Source: Algirhabdus cladophorae
Lineage (GTDB): Bacteria; Pseudomonadota; Alphaproteobacteria; Rhodobacterales; Rhodobacteraceae
DNA length: 64,000 bases
Reading direction: 5' to 3'
Assembly (NCBI RefSeq): GCF_044772865.1
Contig: NZ_CP173029.1
Span: 1,302,001-1,366,000 of the forward strand
Below the pieces are notes generated by a model. The model had not been told where the DNA came from. It worked only from the letters and a program-made list of their open reading frames with translations, and searched no databases. Below, piece by piece: positions 25,833 through 34,467 of the stretch (within the stretch, counting starts at the first letter, position 1; each line of letters starts with the position of its first letter). The translations under genes and the position numbers were made by a program.

Positions 25833-26852
25833 TTAGCCCCAGCAGAGTTCTGTGCCTTCGGCAACAGAGATGCTTTCAACACCCTCGGCTGGCTGATCGG
25901 TGACCAAGGCAACGCCTGTGTCAAAGAAGTCCTTGCCAGGTGTGTTTTCAGGCAGTGTGCCGTCTGCGGCGTAAGCTGCAATTGCTTCGATACCAAGGGC
26001 CGCCATGCGCAGTGGATACTGCTGGGACGTTGCGCCAATCACACCGTCAGCGATGTTCTGAACACCAGGGCAACCGCCATCGACGGATATGATCAGAACA
26101 TCGTCTTCACGACCAATGGAACGAAGGGCTTCATAGGCACCCGCTGCTGCTGGTTCGTTGATGGTATAGACAACGTTGATTTCTGGATCGACGGCGAGGA
26201 GATTCTCCATCGCGGTGCGCCCGCCTTCTTCGTTACCGGCTGTTACATCGTTGCCAACGATCCGCGGATCGGTTTCATCGCCCCACTTGTTCGGATCGCC
26301 CAGATCAATGCCGAAGCCTTGCAGGAAACCTTGGTCACGCAGAACACCAACGGTTGGCTGGGACACCGCAAGATCGAGCATTGCGATCTTTGCGTTCGCA
26401 GCGTCATCGCCGAGTTGTGCCGCAGCCCACTGACCGATCAGTTCACCAGCCAAGAAATTGTCTGTTGCGAACGTGGCGTCTGCCGCATCAATTGGGTCGA
26501 GCGGAGTGTCGAGCGCGATAACCAAAAGACCAGCTTCGCGGGCCTGTGTCACAGCACCAACAATGGATGATGTGTCGGACGCGGTCAGCAGGATACCGGA
26601 CGCACCATCAAGGATGCATGTTTCAATCGCAGCGACCTGAGTTTCGTGGTCACCGTCAACCTGACCTGCAAAAGAACGCAGCGTGATACCCGCTTCAGCG
26701 GCCGCAGCTTCTGCGCCTTCGCGCATTTTGACGAAGAATGGGTTGGTGTCAGTTTTGGTGATCAAGCACGCAGAAACAGCGTGGCCGTCAGCCATAGCGG
26801 AACCAGCGGATGTAATGGCAGCAAGAGCGGTGCCGATGAGCAACTTTTTCAT
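25833..26852 (-). CDS. frcB: Periplasmic sugar-binding protein, FrcB-like
   Basis: A 339-residue substrate-binding protein with a signal peptide (MKKLLIGTALAAITSAGSAMADG, cleavage near 21) and the periplasmic binding protein type I fold (ribose/fructose class). GGGAGGACATC precedes the ATG. First gene of the frcB-frcC-frcA unit and divergent from the ROK regulator. The hairpin after it (25766-25797) probably raises its level. The sugar, fructose, is inferred from FrcB-like sequence and the neighbouring genes. Confidence 0.88.
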   Translation of the reverse strand: MKKLLIGTALAAITSAGSAMADGHAVSACLITKTDTNPFFVKMREGAEAAAAEAGITLRSFAGQVDGDHETQVAAIETCILDGASGILLTASDTSSIVGAVTQAREAGLLVIALDTPLDPIDAADATFATDNFLAGELIGQWAAAQLGDDAANAKIAMLDLAVSQPTVGVLRDQGFLQGFGIDLGDPNKWGDETDPRIVGNDVTAGNEEGGRTAMENLLAVDPEINVVYTINEPAAAGAYEALRSIGREDDVLIISVDGGCPGVQNIADGVIGATSQQYPLRMAALGIEAIAAYAADGTLPENTPGKDFFDTGVALVTDQPAEGVESISVAEGTELCWG

Positions 26853-26960
26853 GATGTCCTCCCAGACAATTGATAGGTCAGAGCCTCCACCCCGACGTTA
26901 TTGCGACCAGAAATTTCCAGTCGCTTGCCCATAGGTGACGTGATTCTCAGTCACCTGTCA

Positions 26961-26987
26961 ATTAATTAGTTAAGTTTTCTTATTAAT
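26961..26987. promoter_or_regulatory. AT-rich inverted repeat, candidate FrcR operator
   Basis: ATTAATTAG (26961-26969) and CTTATTAAT (26979-26987) form an inverted repeat with one mismatch in an unusually AT-rich patch, in the 173 bases between frcB and the ROK regulator. Probably an operator for both directions. Confidence 0.5.
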
Positions 26988-27025
26988 ATGTTTACCTGCA
27001 TTATATGGCTGTTATGGTGTAGGTC

Positions 27026-28222
27026 ATGGAAGATGGACTCATCAGATCAATCAGCACCGGCCTAAGCCAGAAGGGCGTTCGCGATCACAACGAACGGCTT
27101 TTGTTGTCGCTGTTGCAGCGCAATGGTCCGATGCCAGGAAGCGATTTATCTAAGCTGGCCGCACTATCCCCGCCTACGGTCTCAAGCATCTTGCGACGCC
27201 TTGAAGGTGAAGGGATTCTTGAACGTGGGGACCCTGTGCGGGGTAAGGTCGGCAAGCCGTCGATACCGATGCGATTGGCATCGAATGGCGTGTTCTCATT
27301 TGGCCTCAAGATTGGGCGCAGATCGACTGATCTTGTGCTGATTGATTTGAACGGCGAGTTGCGTGAAGAACGGCAGTTTACCTACACCGTTCCTGTCCCC
27401 GACGACATTTTTGACTTCCTTGATGACGGTGTCGGTAGCATCACGGGCGCGATGGACCCCGATCATGCCGAGCGCATTTGCGGCATCGGGATCGCAGCCC
27501 CTTTCGAGATGTGGAACTGGCCAGACCCCTCCATGGACGTGTCGGCGGCTATCGCACCTTGGGAAGGGATTGATCTGAGGGCAGAAGCGCAGTCACGAAC
27601 ACAACTGCCGGTTCTCCTGCTGAACGATGCGACGGCTGCCTGTCAAGCCGAGCACACTTACGGGCGCGGTAAGGAATTCCGAGACTACGCCTATTTCTTT
27701 ATTGGCGCATTCATCGGCGGTGGCGTTGTCTTGAACAACTCCGTCTTTGAAGGACGCCAGGGCAATGCGGGCGCACTGGGATCACTGCGCAGCATTGGCC
27801 CTCACGGTGAAAGTATGCAGTTGGTAGATATGGCTTCGATCCATCAATTGGAGTTACGGCTGCGCGAAGTCGATCTCGATCCACAACAACTGTGGTCTGA
27901 CCCCGATAGCTGGCATAACTTGTCACGCTATGTTGATCCATGGCTGGGCCAGACTGCCCAGGAATTGGCCAAGGCCGCACTGTCCACCTGCTCGGTCATC
28001 GATTTTGAAGCGATCCTGATTGACGGTGCCTTCCCTGCCAGCGTTCGTGACGACCTTGTGAGCCGTGTCCGCCGATACGTCGTGACTCAAGACACCCGTG
28101 GGCTGATCCAGCCCCGTATCGAAAGCGGCAGCATAGGCGGCAAAGCCCGTGCAATTGGTGCTGCAACACGACCCATCGGGGCGCAATTCATGATGCAGGC
28201 AAGTGTTGGCATGACAGTCTGA
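27026..28222 (+). CDS. frcR: ROK-family transcriptional repressor, FrcR-like
   Basis: A 398-residue ROK regulator. An N-terminal winged helix (about 20-80, LLQRNGPMPGSDLSKLAALSPPTVSSILRRLE) is followed by a sugar-binding ROK domain (GVVLNNSVFEGRQGNAGALG). ROK repressors sense sugars or their phosphates. Its divergent place next to frcB and the intervening AT-rich inverted repeat suggest control of the frc genes. Fructose as effector is an inference. Confidence 0.85.
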   Translation: MEDGLIRSISTGLSQKGVRDHNERLLLSLLQRNGPMPGSDLSKLAALSPPTVSSILRRLEGEGILERGDPVRGKVGKPSIPMRLASNGVFSFGLKIGRRSTDLVLIDLNGELREERQFTYTVPVPDDIFDFLDDGVGSITGAMDPDHAERICGIGIAAPFEMWNWPDPSMDVSAAIAPWEGIDLRAEAQSRTQLPVLLLNDATAACQAEHTYGRGKEFRDYAYFFIGAFIGGGVVLNNSVFEGRQGNAGALGSLRSIGPHGESMQLVDMASIHQLELRLREVDLDPQQLWSDPDSWHNLSRYVDPWLGQTAQELAKAALSTCSVIDFEAILIDGAFPASVRDDLVSRVRRYVVTQDTRGLIQPRIESGSIGGKARAIGAATRPIGAQFMMQASVGMTV

Positions 28223-28313
28223 TTGACCGGTTTGAACAAGGGAAACGTCGACCAGATTGAAATATGTCAGGATCAAAAAAAACGACACTCACGTGTCCAA
28301 GTCGGAGGGTAAG

Positions 28314-29198
28314 ATGCGAGTTCTCTTTACAGGCGGCAGCGGCAAGGCAGGCAAATGGGCGATCCGGCACCTAATGGCTCAGGGCCACCATGTTGTGAAT
28401 GTAGATCAAACGCCATCAGGTCTCGACTGTCCGGAATTGCTGATTGACCTTTGCGACGCAGGGCAAGTCATCGGGGCCATGTCCCAATTCGTCGAGTTCG
28501 GGGAACTGGACGCGGGCACCGGGGTCCCCACCTATGATGCTGTTGTGCATTTCGCCGCCATCCCCCGCGTCATGATCGGCACCGACGGCGAGTGTTTTCG
28601 CCAGAATACTTTGACCACCTATAATGTGATTGAGGCCGCAACGAAGCTGGGAATACCCAAAGTGATCTTTGCAAGTTCCGAGACGACCTATGCCATTTGT
28701 TTTGCGGACGGAGACCTAAAACCGGATTTCGTGCCGATTGATGAAACCCACCCAACCGTCCCCCATGACAGCTATGCGATGTCGAAAGTCTGCAATGAAG
28801 TGACGGCACGGTCCTTTCAGGCGCGCACAGGTGCTGACATCTATGGGTTGCGGATCAACAATGTGATTGAACCTCACGAATATACCGAGATGTTTGCAGC
28901 TTTCGTCGAGGATCCGGCCCTGCGTCGCCGCAATATATTCGCCTATATCGATGCCCGTGATCTCGGGCATATGGTCGATTGCTGCTTAAGAACGGACGGT
29001 TTGGGCTACGAAGTGTTCAACGTTGCAAATGACGACACGTCGGTTGGCATCACGTCGGATCAAGTCATCCAGCAGTTCTATCAGGGCGTCGAAGTGCGCG
29101 GCCAGATGGGCACCTTCGAGACCTTCTATTCGAACAAGAAGGCCAAGAAGATAATGGGTTTTCAACCAAAGCATTCTTGGCGGGATAAGATTGACTAA
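28314..29198 (+). CDS. NAD(P)-dependent sugar epimerase/dehydrogenase
   Basis: A 294-residue extended short-chain dehydrogenase. The cofactor motif GGSGKAGKWA is at 7-16 and the catalytic YxxxK is YAMSK, with an upstream Ser in SSETTYAI. GGAGGG is 7-8 bases before the ATG at 28314, which is preferred over an earlier start. It lies 91 bases after frcR on the same strand and may modify the sugar taken up by the frc importer. Substrate unknown. Confidence 0.82.
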   Translation: MRVLFTGGSGKAGKWAIRHLMAQGHHVVNVDQTPSGLDCPELLIDLCDAGQVIGAMSQFVEFGELDAGTGVPTYDAVVHFAAIPRVMIGTDGECFRQNTLTTYNVIEAATKLGIPKVIFASSETTYAICFADGDLKPDFVPIDETHPTVPHDSYAMSKVCNEVTARSFQARTGADIYGLRINNVIEPHEYTEMFAAFVEDPALRRRNIFAYIDARDLGHMVDCCLRTDGLGYEVFNVANDDTSVGITSDQVIQQFYQGVEVRGQMGTFETFYSNKKAKKIMGFQPKHSWRDKID

Positions 29199-29346
29199 AT
29201 CGCGGCTAAGCCCCGCGAACGTTAGCTCCTGCTCCATGCGGCGAAAAATCTGACTGGGACCCAGCACAATTGCCTCATTTGAATGGCTGCTTCGGTGAAC
29301 AATGCCACAATCCCATGGGTTCATCGCCGCAGGGCGAGCAAATGCT

Positions 29347-29399
29347 GCGTCAGCAATAGCCGCATCTGCACAGGTCCGGTTTGTCCGCCAAGCGGACCT
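29347..29399. repeat. Degenerate intergenic repeat, copy D, with hairpin
   Basis: 29347-29387 matches 23481-23521 at 34 of 41 positions. Within and after it, GTCCGC-CAA-GCGGAC (29383-29397) forms a tight hairpin that ends at the xthA stop codon and may terminate xthA transcripts. Confidence 0.5.
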
Positions 29400-30205
29400 T
29401 AAGCGTCTAGCTCTACCCAAACAGGCACATGATCAGAGGGTTTGTCGCGGCCTCGGACGTGGGCGTCGATTTGGCAGTCTAGCAGTAGATCTGCGCAGTC
29501 CGGGGTCAGGAGGAAGTGGTCGATCCGAATGCCGTCGTTTTTGTTCCACGCGCCCGCCTGATAATCCCAGAAGCTATACTGTTCGGGGGCTTGGTTGCGC
29601 ATGCGGAAGGCGTCTGTATAGCCAAGGTTCAGGACACGGCGGAAGGCGGCCAGACTTTCTGGGCGATAGAGCGCGTCCCCCCACCAGCCCTTGGGACGCT
29701 TGCAGTCTTCTTCTTGGGGAATAATGTTGTAATCTCCGGCCATTAGGGCAGGTTCCTCAAGTTCCAAAAGTTCGGCGGCGCGGGCGTGCAAGCGGTCCAT
29801 CCACGCCAGTTTATAGGCAAACTTTCCGCCCTCGACGGGCTGGCCTGCATCGTCCAACTCGACAGGGTTGCCATTGGGCAAATACAGCCCACAAATGCGC
29901 ACGGCAGTTTTGCCGACCACTGTGGCCTCGATCCAGCGGGCTTGTTCGTCGCTGTCATCACCGGGCAGGCCGCGTCGCACATCCTCTAGGGGGAGTTTCG
30001 ACAGGATCGCCACGCCATTAAACGACTTTTGCCCATGGGTTTCGACGTTATAACCGCGATCCTCGAAAATCTCGCGCGGAAAGGCGTCATCGACTGATTT
30101 GATCTCTTGCAGCACCACAACATCCGGCTGCGCCTCGTCCAACCATTCGGGCAGGGCGTTGATCCGGGCTTTGATCCCGTTGATGTTGAATGTTGCGATT
30201 TTCAT
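29399..30205 (-). CDS. xthA: Exodeoxyribonuclease III
   Basis: A 268-residue exonuclease/AP endonuclease of the EEP fold; cuts abasic sites and removes 3' blocks in DNA base-excision repair. Typical motifs: NINGIKAR, LQEIK, YLPNGNP, MAGDYNI, DHFLL and SDHVPV. Length fits bacterial XthA. The 3' end lies on a repeat-derived hairpin. Appears to be transcribed alone. Confidence 0.95.
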   Translation of the reverse strand: MKIATFNINGIKARINALPEWLDEAQPDVVVLQEIKSVDDAFPREIFEDRGYNVETHGQKSFNGVAILSKLPLEDVRRGLPGDDSDEQARWIEATVVGKTAVRICGLYLPNGNPVELDDAGQPVEGGKFAYKLAWMDRLHARAAELLELEEPALMAGDYNIIPQEEDCKRPKGWWGDALYRPESLAAFRRVLNLGYTDAFRMRNQAPEQYSFWDYQAGAWNKNDGIRIDHFLLTPDCADLLLDCQIDAHVRGRDKPSDHVPVWVELDA

Positions 30206-30381
30206 AAACGCCGTCCCCTTGCCTCAGCCTGTCTTTTGAGTGCTGTGTTTGTGACCCGTTTGCCTAAATTTTACAACCGCCGCAAAGACATTCGCGTCCT
30301 GCCAATGCTGCGTCAATTTTCCCCGCGTAACTTTCGGGCAAACCTAGTAGCACTGCATGGAAATTACTCAATGGGGGCCAC

Positions 30382-30687
30382 ATGCTGCGATTTATTTTTG
30401 GGAAAAAAGACACTCCGACTGTCAAGACAGAGACCCAGCGCGAGAGTTTTGAACGGGTGATGGCGGAACTGAACGAATTGATTGCGGATCAGCCGGTCAA
30501 GCCAAGTCTGACGGTTGATTTCACCTCGGGGCGGTTGTCTTTGGATTTGCCGGAGCAATTGGCGGATGAGGCTTTGGCCCTTCCGGCGCCTGCGGAAACT
30601 CAAGACGAAGAGCCTGTTAAGGACGCAGACGAAAGCGAAGAGGCAGCCGACGCTGACGCAGCCCCAGAGGCCACGAAACCCGTTTAG
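30382..30687 (+). CDS. Hypothetical acidic protein (101 aa)
   Basis: A 101-residue protein: a conserved-looking head (MLRFIFGKKDT...ERVMAELNELIADQP), a short beta-rich middle (SLTVDFTSGRLSLDLPEQL) and a disordered acidic tail rich in Ala, Glu and Asp. No membrane segment. A G-run lies 7 bases before the ATG. It is followed 81 bases later by a glycosyltransferase gene. Function unknown. Confidence 0.62.
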   Translation: MLRFIFGKKDTPTVKTETQRESFERVMAELNELIADQPVKPSLTVDFTSGRLSLDLPEQLADEALALPAPAETQDEEPVKDADESEEAADADAAPEATKPV

Positions 30688-30768
30688 GCACCTTTTGTCT
30701 GAGCCGCAGCTTTGCTATGGCAATGCCGATGCCGCTGATGGCATGACCTGAGCTTGGTGGGCTAATCC

Positions 30769-31854
30769 ATGATCTATTCGCTGTCATCGTTTCAGTTTGA
30801 TCCTGAGACTGGCCCCAAACGCCGCATCATGGTTGGCAAAGACAGCCAGCCCAAGGGATTTGAAAATCGGTATGATTTCAACACCTTGTTTTACGATGTG
30901 GTCTATGTGCCGTCGCGGTCCAGTGTGGTTTTGCATTGTCCTAAGCTGCTGAATTTCAAGTCTATTTTGCGCGGTGCGACCCTGACCGGTGATGGCAAAA
31001 AACTGGGCAGACCCCGCATCCGTTTGCTACGTCGGTGTGATGAGGTTTGGATCAAAGTGGCAGGCCCCATCAGTCGCCTACAGATCGAGGGCTCTGAAAT
31101 TTCCGTAGGCCTGAGTGTGAACAGCAACTTGCCGGATTTTGCCGACAGGCGGGTCATGGTCACGCGGTCCAAAGACAATCCTTTGGATTGGATCGAGGCG
31201 TGGGTGCGCTTTCATATCAAGCATCAAGGGGTCGACGCGATCTTGTTCATTGACAATGGATCCACGGCCTATACGCCCGAGGCGTTGCACAAGTGCCTGT
31301 CTAATATCGACGGTCTTGAGTCTATTGGTGTGGTGCCAGCCCCGTTTCGCTATGGCGGCTCTAACACGGGTAAACTGAAGCATCTGACCAAGTTCTTCCA
31401 GTCCTCCTTCCTGAATTTGGTCAAGGACCGGTTTTTGGCCCAAGCTGCGGGCGTGTTGTGGCATGATGTTGACGAATTAATCGTCTCGCAATCGGGCACG
31501 GTGTTTGACGAGGCCGCCGCCTCGAAACTTGGCTACATCACGATCCCAGGATTTTGGCGATACGCTGGCGCCGTTGAGGGGCGCATTCCCAACCATGCCG
31601 ATCATATCTATCGCAAAGATCCAGAGGCCACGTGCAAAGAGAAATACTGTCTGATCCCCAATCGCTGGGCCGCGCGTGGCACGTGGGATGTGCATGGGAT
31701 CCGGCGATATATGTTCAATGGATTGGTGAAATCCAGCAACAGCCGCTTCCTGCACTGTGCCAATTTATCCAACAGTTGGAAGCGTGATCGCAGCATCAAA
31801 AGTGTTGCTGCCATGCAGATTGATCCCGCGACACAGGCGCTATTTGCAAAATAG
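30769..31854 (+). CDS. Glycosyltransferase family 2-like protein
   Basis: A 361-residue protein. The glycosyltransferase-like core starts near residue 140: DWIEAWVRFHIKHQGVDAILFIDNGS resembles the donor-binding start of family 2/92 enzymes, and HDVDE carries a DxD-type metal motif. The N-terminal 130 residues are a separate unassigned domain. No membrane segment. Probably makes a surface polysaccharide or glycoconjugate, but no polysaccharide cluster is adjacent. Confidence 0.75.
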   Translation: MIYSLSSFQFDPETGPKRRIMVGKDSQPKGFENRYDFNTLFYDVVYVPSRSSVVLHCPKLLNFKSILRGATLTGDGKKLGRPRIRLLRRCDEVWIKVAGPISRLQIEGSEISVGLSVNSNLPDFADRRVMVTRSKDNPLDWIEAWVRFHIKHQGVDAILFIDNGSTAYTPEALHKCLSNIDGLESIGVVPAPFRYGGSNTGKLKHLTKFFQSSFLNLVKDRFLAQAAGVLWHDVDELIVSQSGTVFDEAAASKLGYITIPGFWRYAGAVEGRIPNHADHIYRKDPEATCKEKYCLIPNRWAARGTWDVHGIRRYMFNGLVKSSNSRFLHCANLSNSWKRDRSIKSVAAMQIDPATQALFAK

Positions 31855-31962
31855 TCACGCTTAAGTTGTTTCTTTGGTGGAAACGGACTGTTGCCATATT
31901 CCGGCCCAATTCGCCTTTTACCTTTACGTTAGTGGAAGGGAATTTTCAGAAGGAATTTTTTC

Positions 31963-32082
31963 ATGCGACTGGTATTGATTTTGAGTTTGGGCTCGTTTCT
32001 AGCAAGCTGTGGACAACCGGAAATGTCTTCCCGTGGTCCGTCCTTGATTGACCAACCGCTGATCCTGAACAGCCAACCCTAA
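31963..32082 (+). CDS. 39-residue small lipoprotein
   Basis: ATG at 31963 with AAGGA 9 bases upstream. The product starts MRLVLILSLGSFLASC, a basic residue, a hydrophobic run and lipobox LASC with Cys16, followed by 23 mostly polar residues (GQPEMSSRGPSLIDQP...). It is convergent with the A-type Fe-S gene. This short frame is easily missed. Function unknown; an outer-membrane small lipoprotein is likely. Confidence 0.65.
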   Translation: MRLVLILSLGSFLASCGQPEMSSRGPSLIDQPLILNSQP

Positions 32083-32090
32083 GGGGGGTA

Positions 32091-32417
32091 CTACATTGAA
32101 AACGACGTCCCGCAGCCGCAGCTGCTGGTGGCGTTTGGGTTTTCGATGACAAAACGGGCGCCGATTAGTTCCTCAGTGAAATCAATAACTGCATCGGTCA
32201 GGAACGGCAAAGATACGCTGTCGATCACAACCTTTTCGCCGTTTTCCTCTAGCACCAGATCATCCTCTGCCACCTCGGCCAGTTCTATTTGGTACTGAAA
32301 CCCGGAACAACCGCCGCCTTCGACGGCCACGCGTAGGGCCTTGCCTTGGGTAGAGGCGCCAATCTCGGCCAAACGCTCGAAGGCGCGGCTGGTGACTTTG
32401 GGGGGCAATGTCAGCAT
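32091..32417 (-). CDS. A-type iron-sulfur carrier (HesB/IscA/ErpA family)
   Basis: A 108-residue A-type Fe-S carrier that hands clusters to apoproteins. The three ligand cysteines are in GGGCSGFQY and CGCGTSF. The ATG at 32417 follows AAGGACAG; an earlier ATG is less likely. Which subtype (IscA, SufA or ErpA) it is cannot be settled, although a stand-alone gene fits ErpA. Convergent with the small lipoprotein gene. Confidence 0.9.
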   Translation of the reverse strand: MLTLPPKVTSRAFERLAEIGASTQGKALRVAVEGGGCSGFQYQIELAEVAEDDLVLEENGEKVVIDSVSLPFLTDAVIDFTEELIGARFVIENPNATSSCGCGTSFSM

Positions 32418-32495
32418 TGGGATGTCTGTCCTTGTGATGCGTGCCTCTAACATAGAAACCCCGTCCCGATCTCACAAGGGGCAGGGCGCATGGCG

Positions 32496-34256
32496 CTAGA
32501 CAAAGATCAGTTGATCCACATCCACTGTTAGATTTTCCAGCACCAGCGAAAACCCTGAGGCCGTATTGGTCAGTATCGTGTCACCGCTATCAAATGCAGC
32601 TGTGACATCCGCGCTGTTTGCGACGATCGAATCCTCGGCCACGCCAAAATCGCGGATCAGATCGCCGCCGTCACTGAACAGGAATTGATCTGCCCCTGCG
32701 CCGCCCTTGAGTTTGTCAAAGCCCTTGCCGCCATCAATCACATCGTCGCCAGAGCCGCCGGAAATCTTGTCACGGCCTTTGCCACCGATCAGCGTGTCTG
32801 CGCCCACGCCGCCATAGATCTCGTCGCGGCCCGAGCCGCCGCGGATGAGGTCCTTGCCAATTCCGCCTTCGATAAAATCACTGCCTGAAAGGCCGCTGAT
32901 GACATCATCGCCGTTGTGCCCAAAAAGCCGGTCTGATCCAGTATCAACCAAGGTGTCGGCCAACCGGCTGCCGTGAAATTCCGCCAGATAGCGTTGGCCA
33001 AAAATGCCTGTGCCGCTGCCGTCTTGAATTTCTGAGGTCCACGCAATGGTAAATCCGCCGTCTTGAGTGGCTGCCACATCTGGCCCGGTTTGCGAGCGAT
33101 TGGCGTAGCTGTCGACTTTGAACTGACCGCCAAAGAAATTGGTGTCCAGTGGCTCGCCTTGGCTGTCAAAGCGGCGGGCATAGACGCCCCAAGAGTTCCC
33201 AAACACCTCAAAAGACTGCCATGTCACCACGTAGCCCCCATCGGCCAGCGCTGCGACTTTGGCAAAGGCTTGGCTGGAGGCTGTGATGGTGTTGACGGTC
33301 ACTTCTGGTCCGACAGCCTGTCCAGAGGCGCTAAAGAGCTGGGATTTGACATCCACAAAATCGAGGTTTGTGTCGTTGAGCACGTGCCATGTCACGACAA
33401 ATCCGCCGCCCTTAAGGGCCGTGACTTCTGGGTCGGTTGGATCGCCCGCAAGGGATGTGTTGACCTGAAAAGCATTTGTGATTGTGGTCGGGGTGCGCGC
33501 GCTGTCGCTGTCGACGATCCGCGCGTAAATCTGTGCGTCGCCGATACTGTCGTTGCGCCACACGCTGACCATGGTGCCGTTGCTGAGGCTCGCCATGGCC
33601 AGTTGATCTTGGTTCAAATCACGAATGCCTTGGTTGGCCGCGATATTGGTGCCATTGGGTTGCACAAATTGCCCCACGCCAAACCACTCGCCTGTGGGAT
33701 GATCGGCGTCATAATGATAGTAGCCAATGTCGTTGAGGCGGTTGGACCCAGTGTAGAAATGCCCGCCGATGGTATAGCCGCCATCCGAGGTGCCGATGAT
33801 GTCCAGATCATCAAGGTAGCGCCCACTGATCCCACCACTTCCCATGACATCAGAGGTGTAGATAAGGATGTTCGGGTTATCTATGTCGCCATCGGTGCCA
33901 GACTGGCGCACCAGTGTTGGCAATTCGACCCCATTTGCATCGTAACGCCGGCCTTGGATGGCAGAACTTGAGGCCCAAAAAACCGAAAACCCGCCGTCTG
34001 CAAGGCCTGCAACAGTTGGGAATTGAAACTGTTCGCTGTCTTCGCCCTGGATTATAAATTCATCGCCTTGGGCCACGCCGTTATCGTCGAAAATTTGGCC
34101 TACAATAGAGCGTCCTGCGACGCTGTGGCCTTGGCTGGTCCAGACAGCAACAAAGCCGCCACCGGCCAGTTCAGCCAACTCAACGCCGTATTGGTTGCTG
34201 GTGGTGACTGTGTTGAGACGGAATTCGGTTGAAAAACGCGTGGCATCATATTTCAT
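32496..34256 (-). CDS. RTX calcium-binding protein with repeat-rich N-terminal region
   Basis: A 586-residue protein. Residues about 20-430 contain a recurrent unit resembling GGFVVTW.S...D..G..I..Q.F, probably a beta-propeller. Residues about 440-530 carry RTX nonapeptides (GGxGxDxLx), e.g. GGKGRDKISGGSGDDVIDGG, which bind calcium. There is no N-terminal signal, as expected for a type I secretion substrate. No ABC exporter or membrane-fusion gene is adjacent. Probably exported and surface-bound; exact role unknown. Confidence 0.85.
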   Translation of the reverse strand: MKYDATRFSTEFRLNTVTTSNQYGVELAELAGGGFVAVWTSQGHSVAGRSIVGQIFDDNGVAQGDEFIIQGEDSEQFQFPTVAGLADGGFSVFWASSSAIQGRRYDANGVELPTLVRQSGTDGDIDNPNILIYTSDVMGSGGISGRYLDDLDIIGTSDGGYTIGGHFYTGSNRLNDIGYYHYDADHPTGEWFGVGQFVQPNGTNIAANQGIRDLNQDQLAMASLSNGTMVSVWRNDSIGDAQIYARIVDSDSARTPTTITNAFQVNTSLAGDPTDPEVTALKGGGFVVTWHVLNDTNLDFVDVKSQLFSASGQAVGPEVTVNTITASSQAFAKVAALADGGYVVTWQSFEVFGNSWGVYARRFDSQGEPLDTNFFGGQFKVDSYANRSQTGPDVAATQDGGFTIAWTSEIQDGSGTGIFGQRYLAEFHGSRLADTLVDTGSDRLFGHNGDDVISGLSGSDFIEGGIGKDLIRGGSGRDEIYGGVGADTLIGGKGRDKISGGSGDDVIDGGKGFDKLKGGAGADQFLFSDGGDLIRDFGVAEDSIVANSADVTAAFDSGDTILTNTASGFSLVLENLTVDVDQLIFV

Positions 34257-34467
34257 GGCTGTCTTGTCCGTTCGTTAACTAAATTGTTGGGGTAACTATG
34301 GCGCAGTTTGTTAACTTTTAAAGGTCAGGAATTCCACCAGTTATGCGCCAAATCCTGTGGCCCCTTTTTTTGCGGGCGAATTTGGCCTAGACCCAAGGCA
34401 TCACAGGCATGGCAGGTCGCGCGGGCAGGGCGCGGACTGCATAGACAAAAGGCAGTGCGAGGCAGTT

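Noticed and set aside
28986..29420. 144-codon minus-strand frame
   Set aside because: It runs through the epimerase gene antisense and the repeat at 29.35 kb.
33063..33971. 302-codon plus-strand frame opposite the RTX gene
   Set aside because: Antisense shadow of the repeat-rich protein; low-complexity composition.
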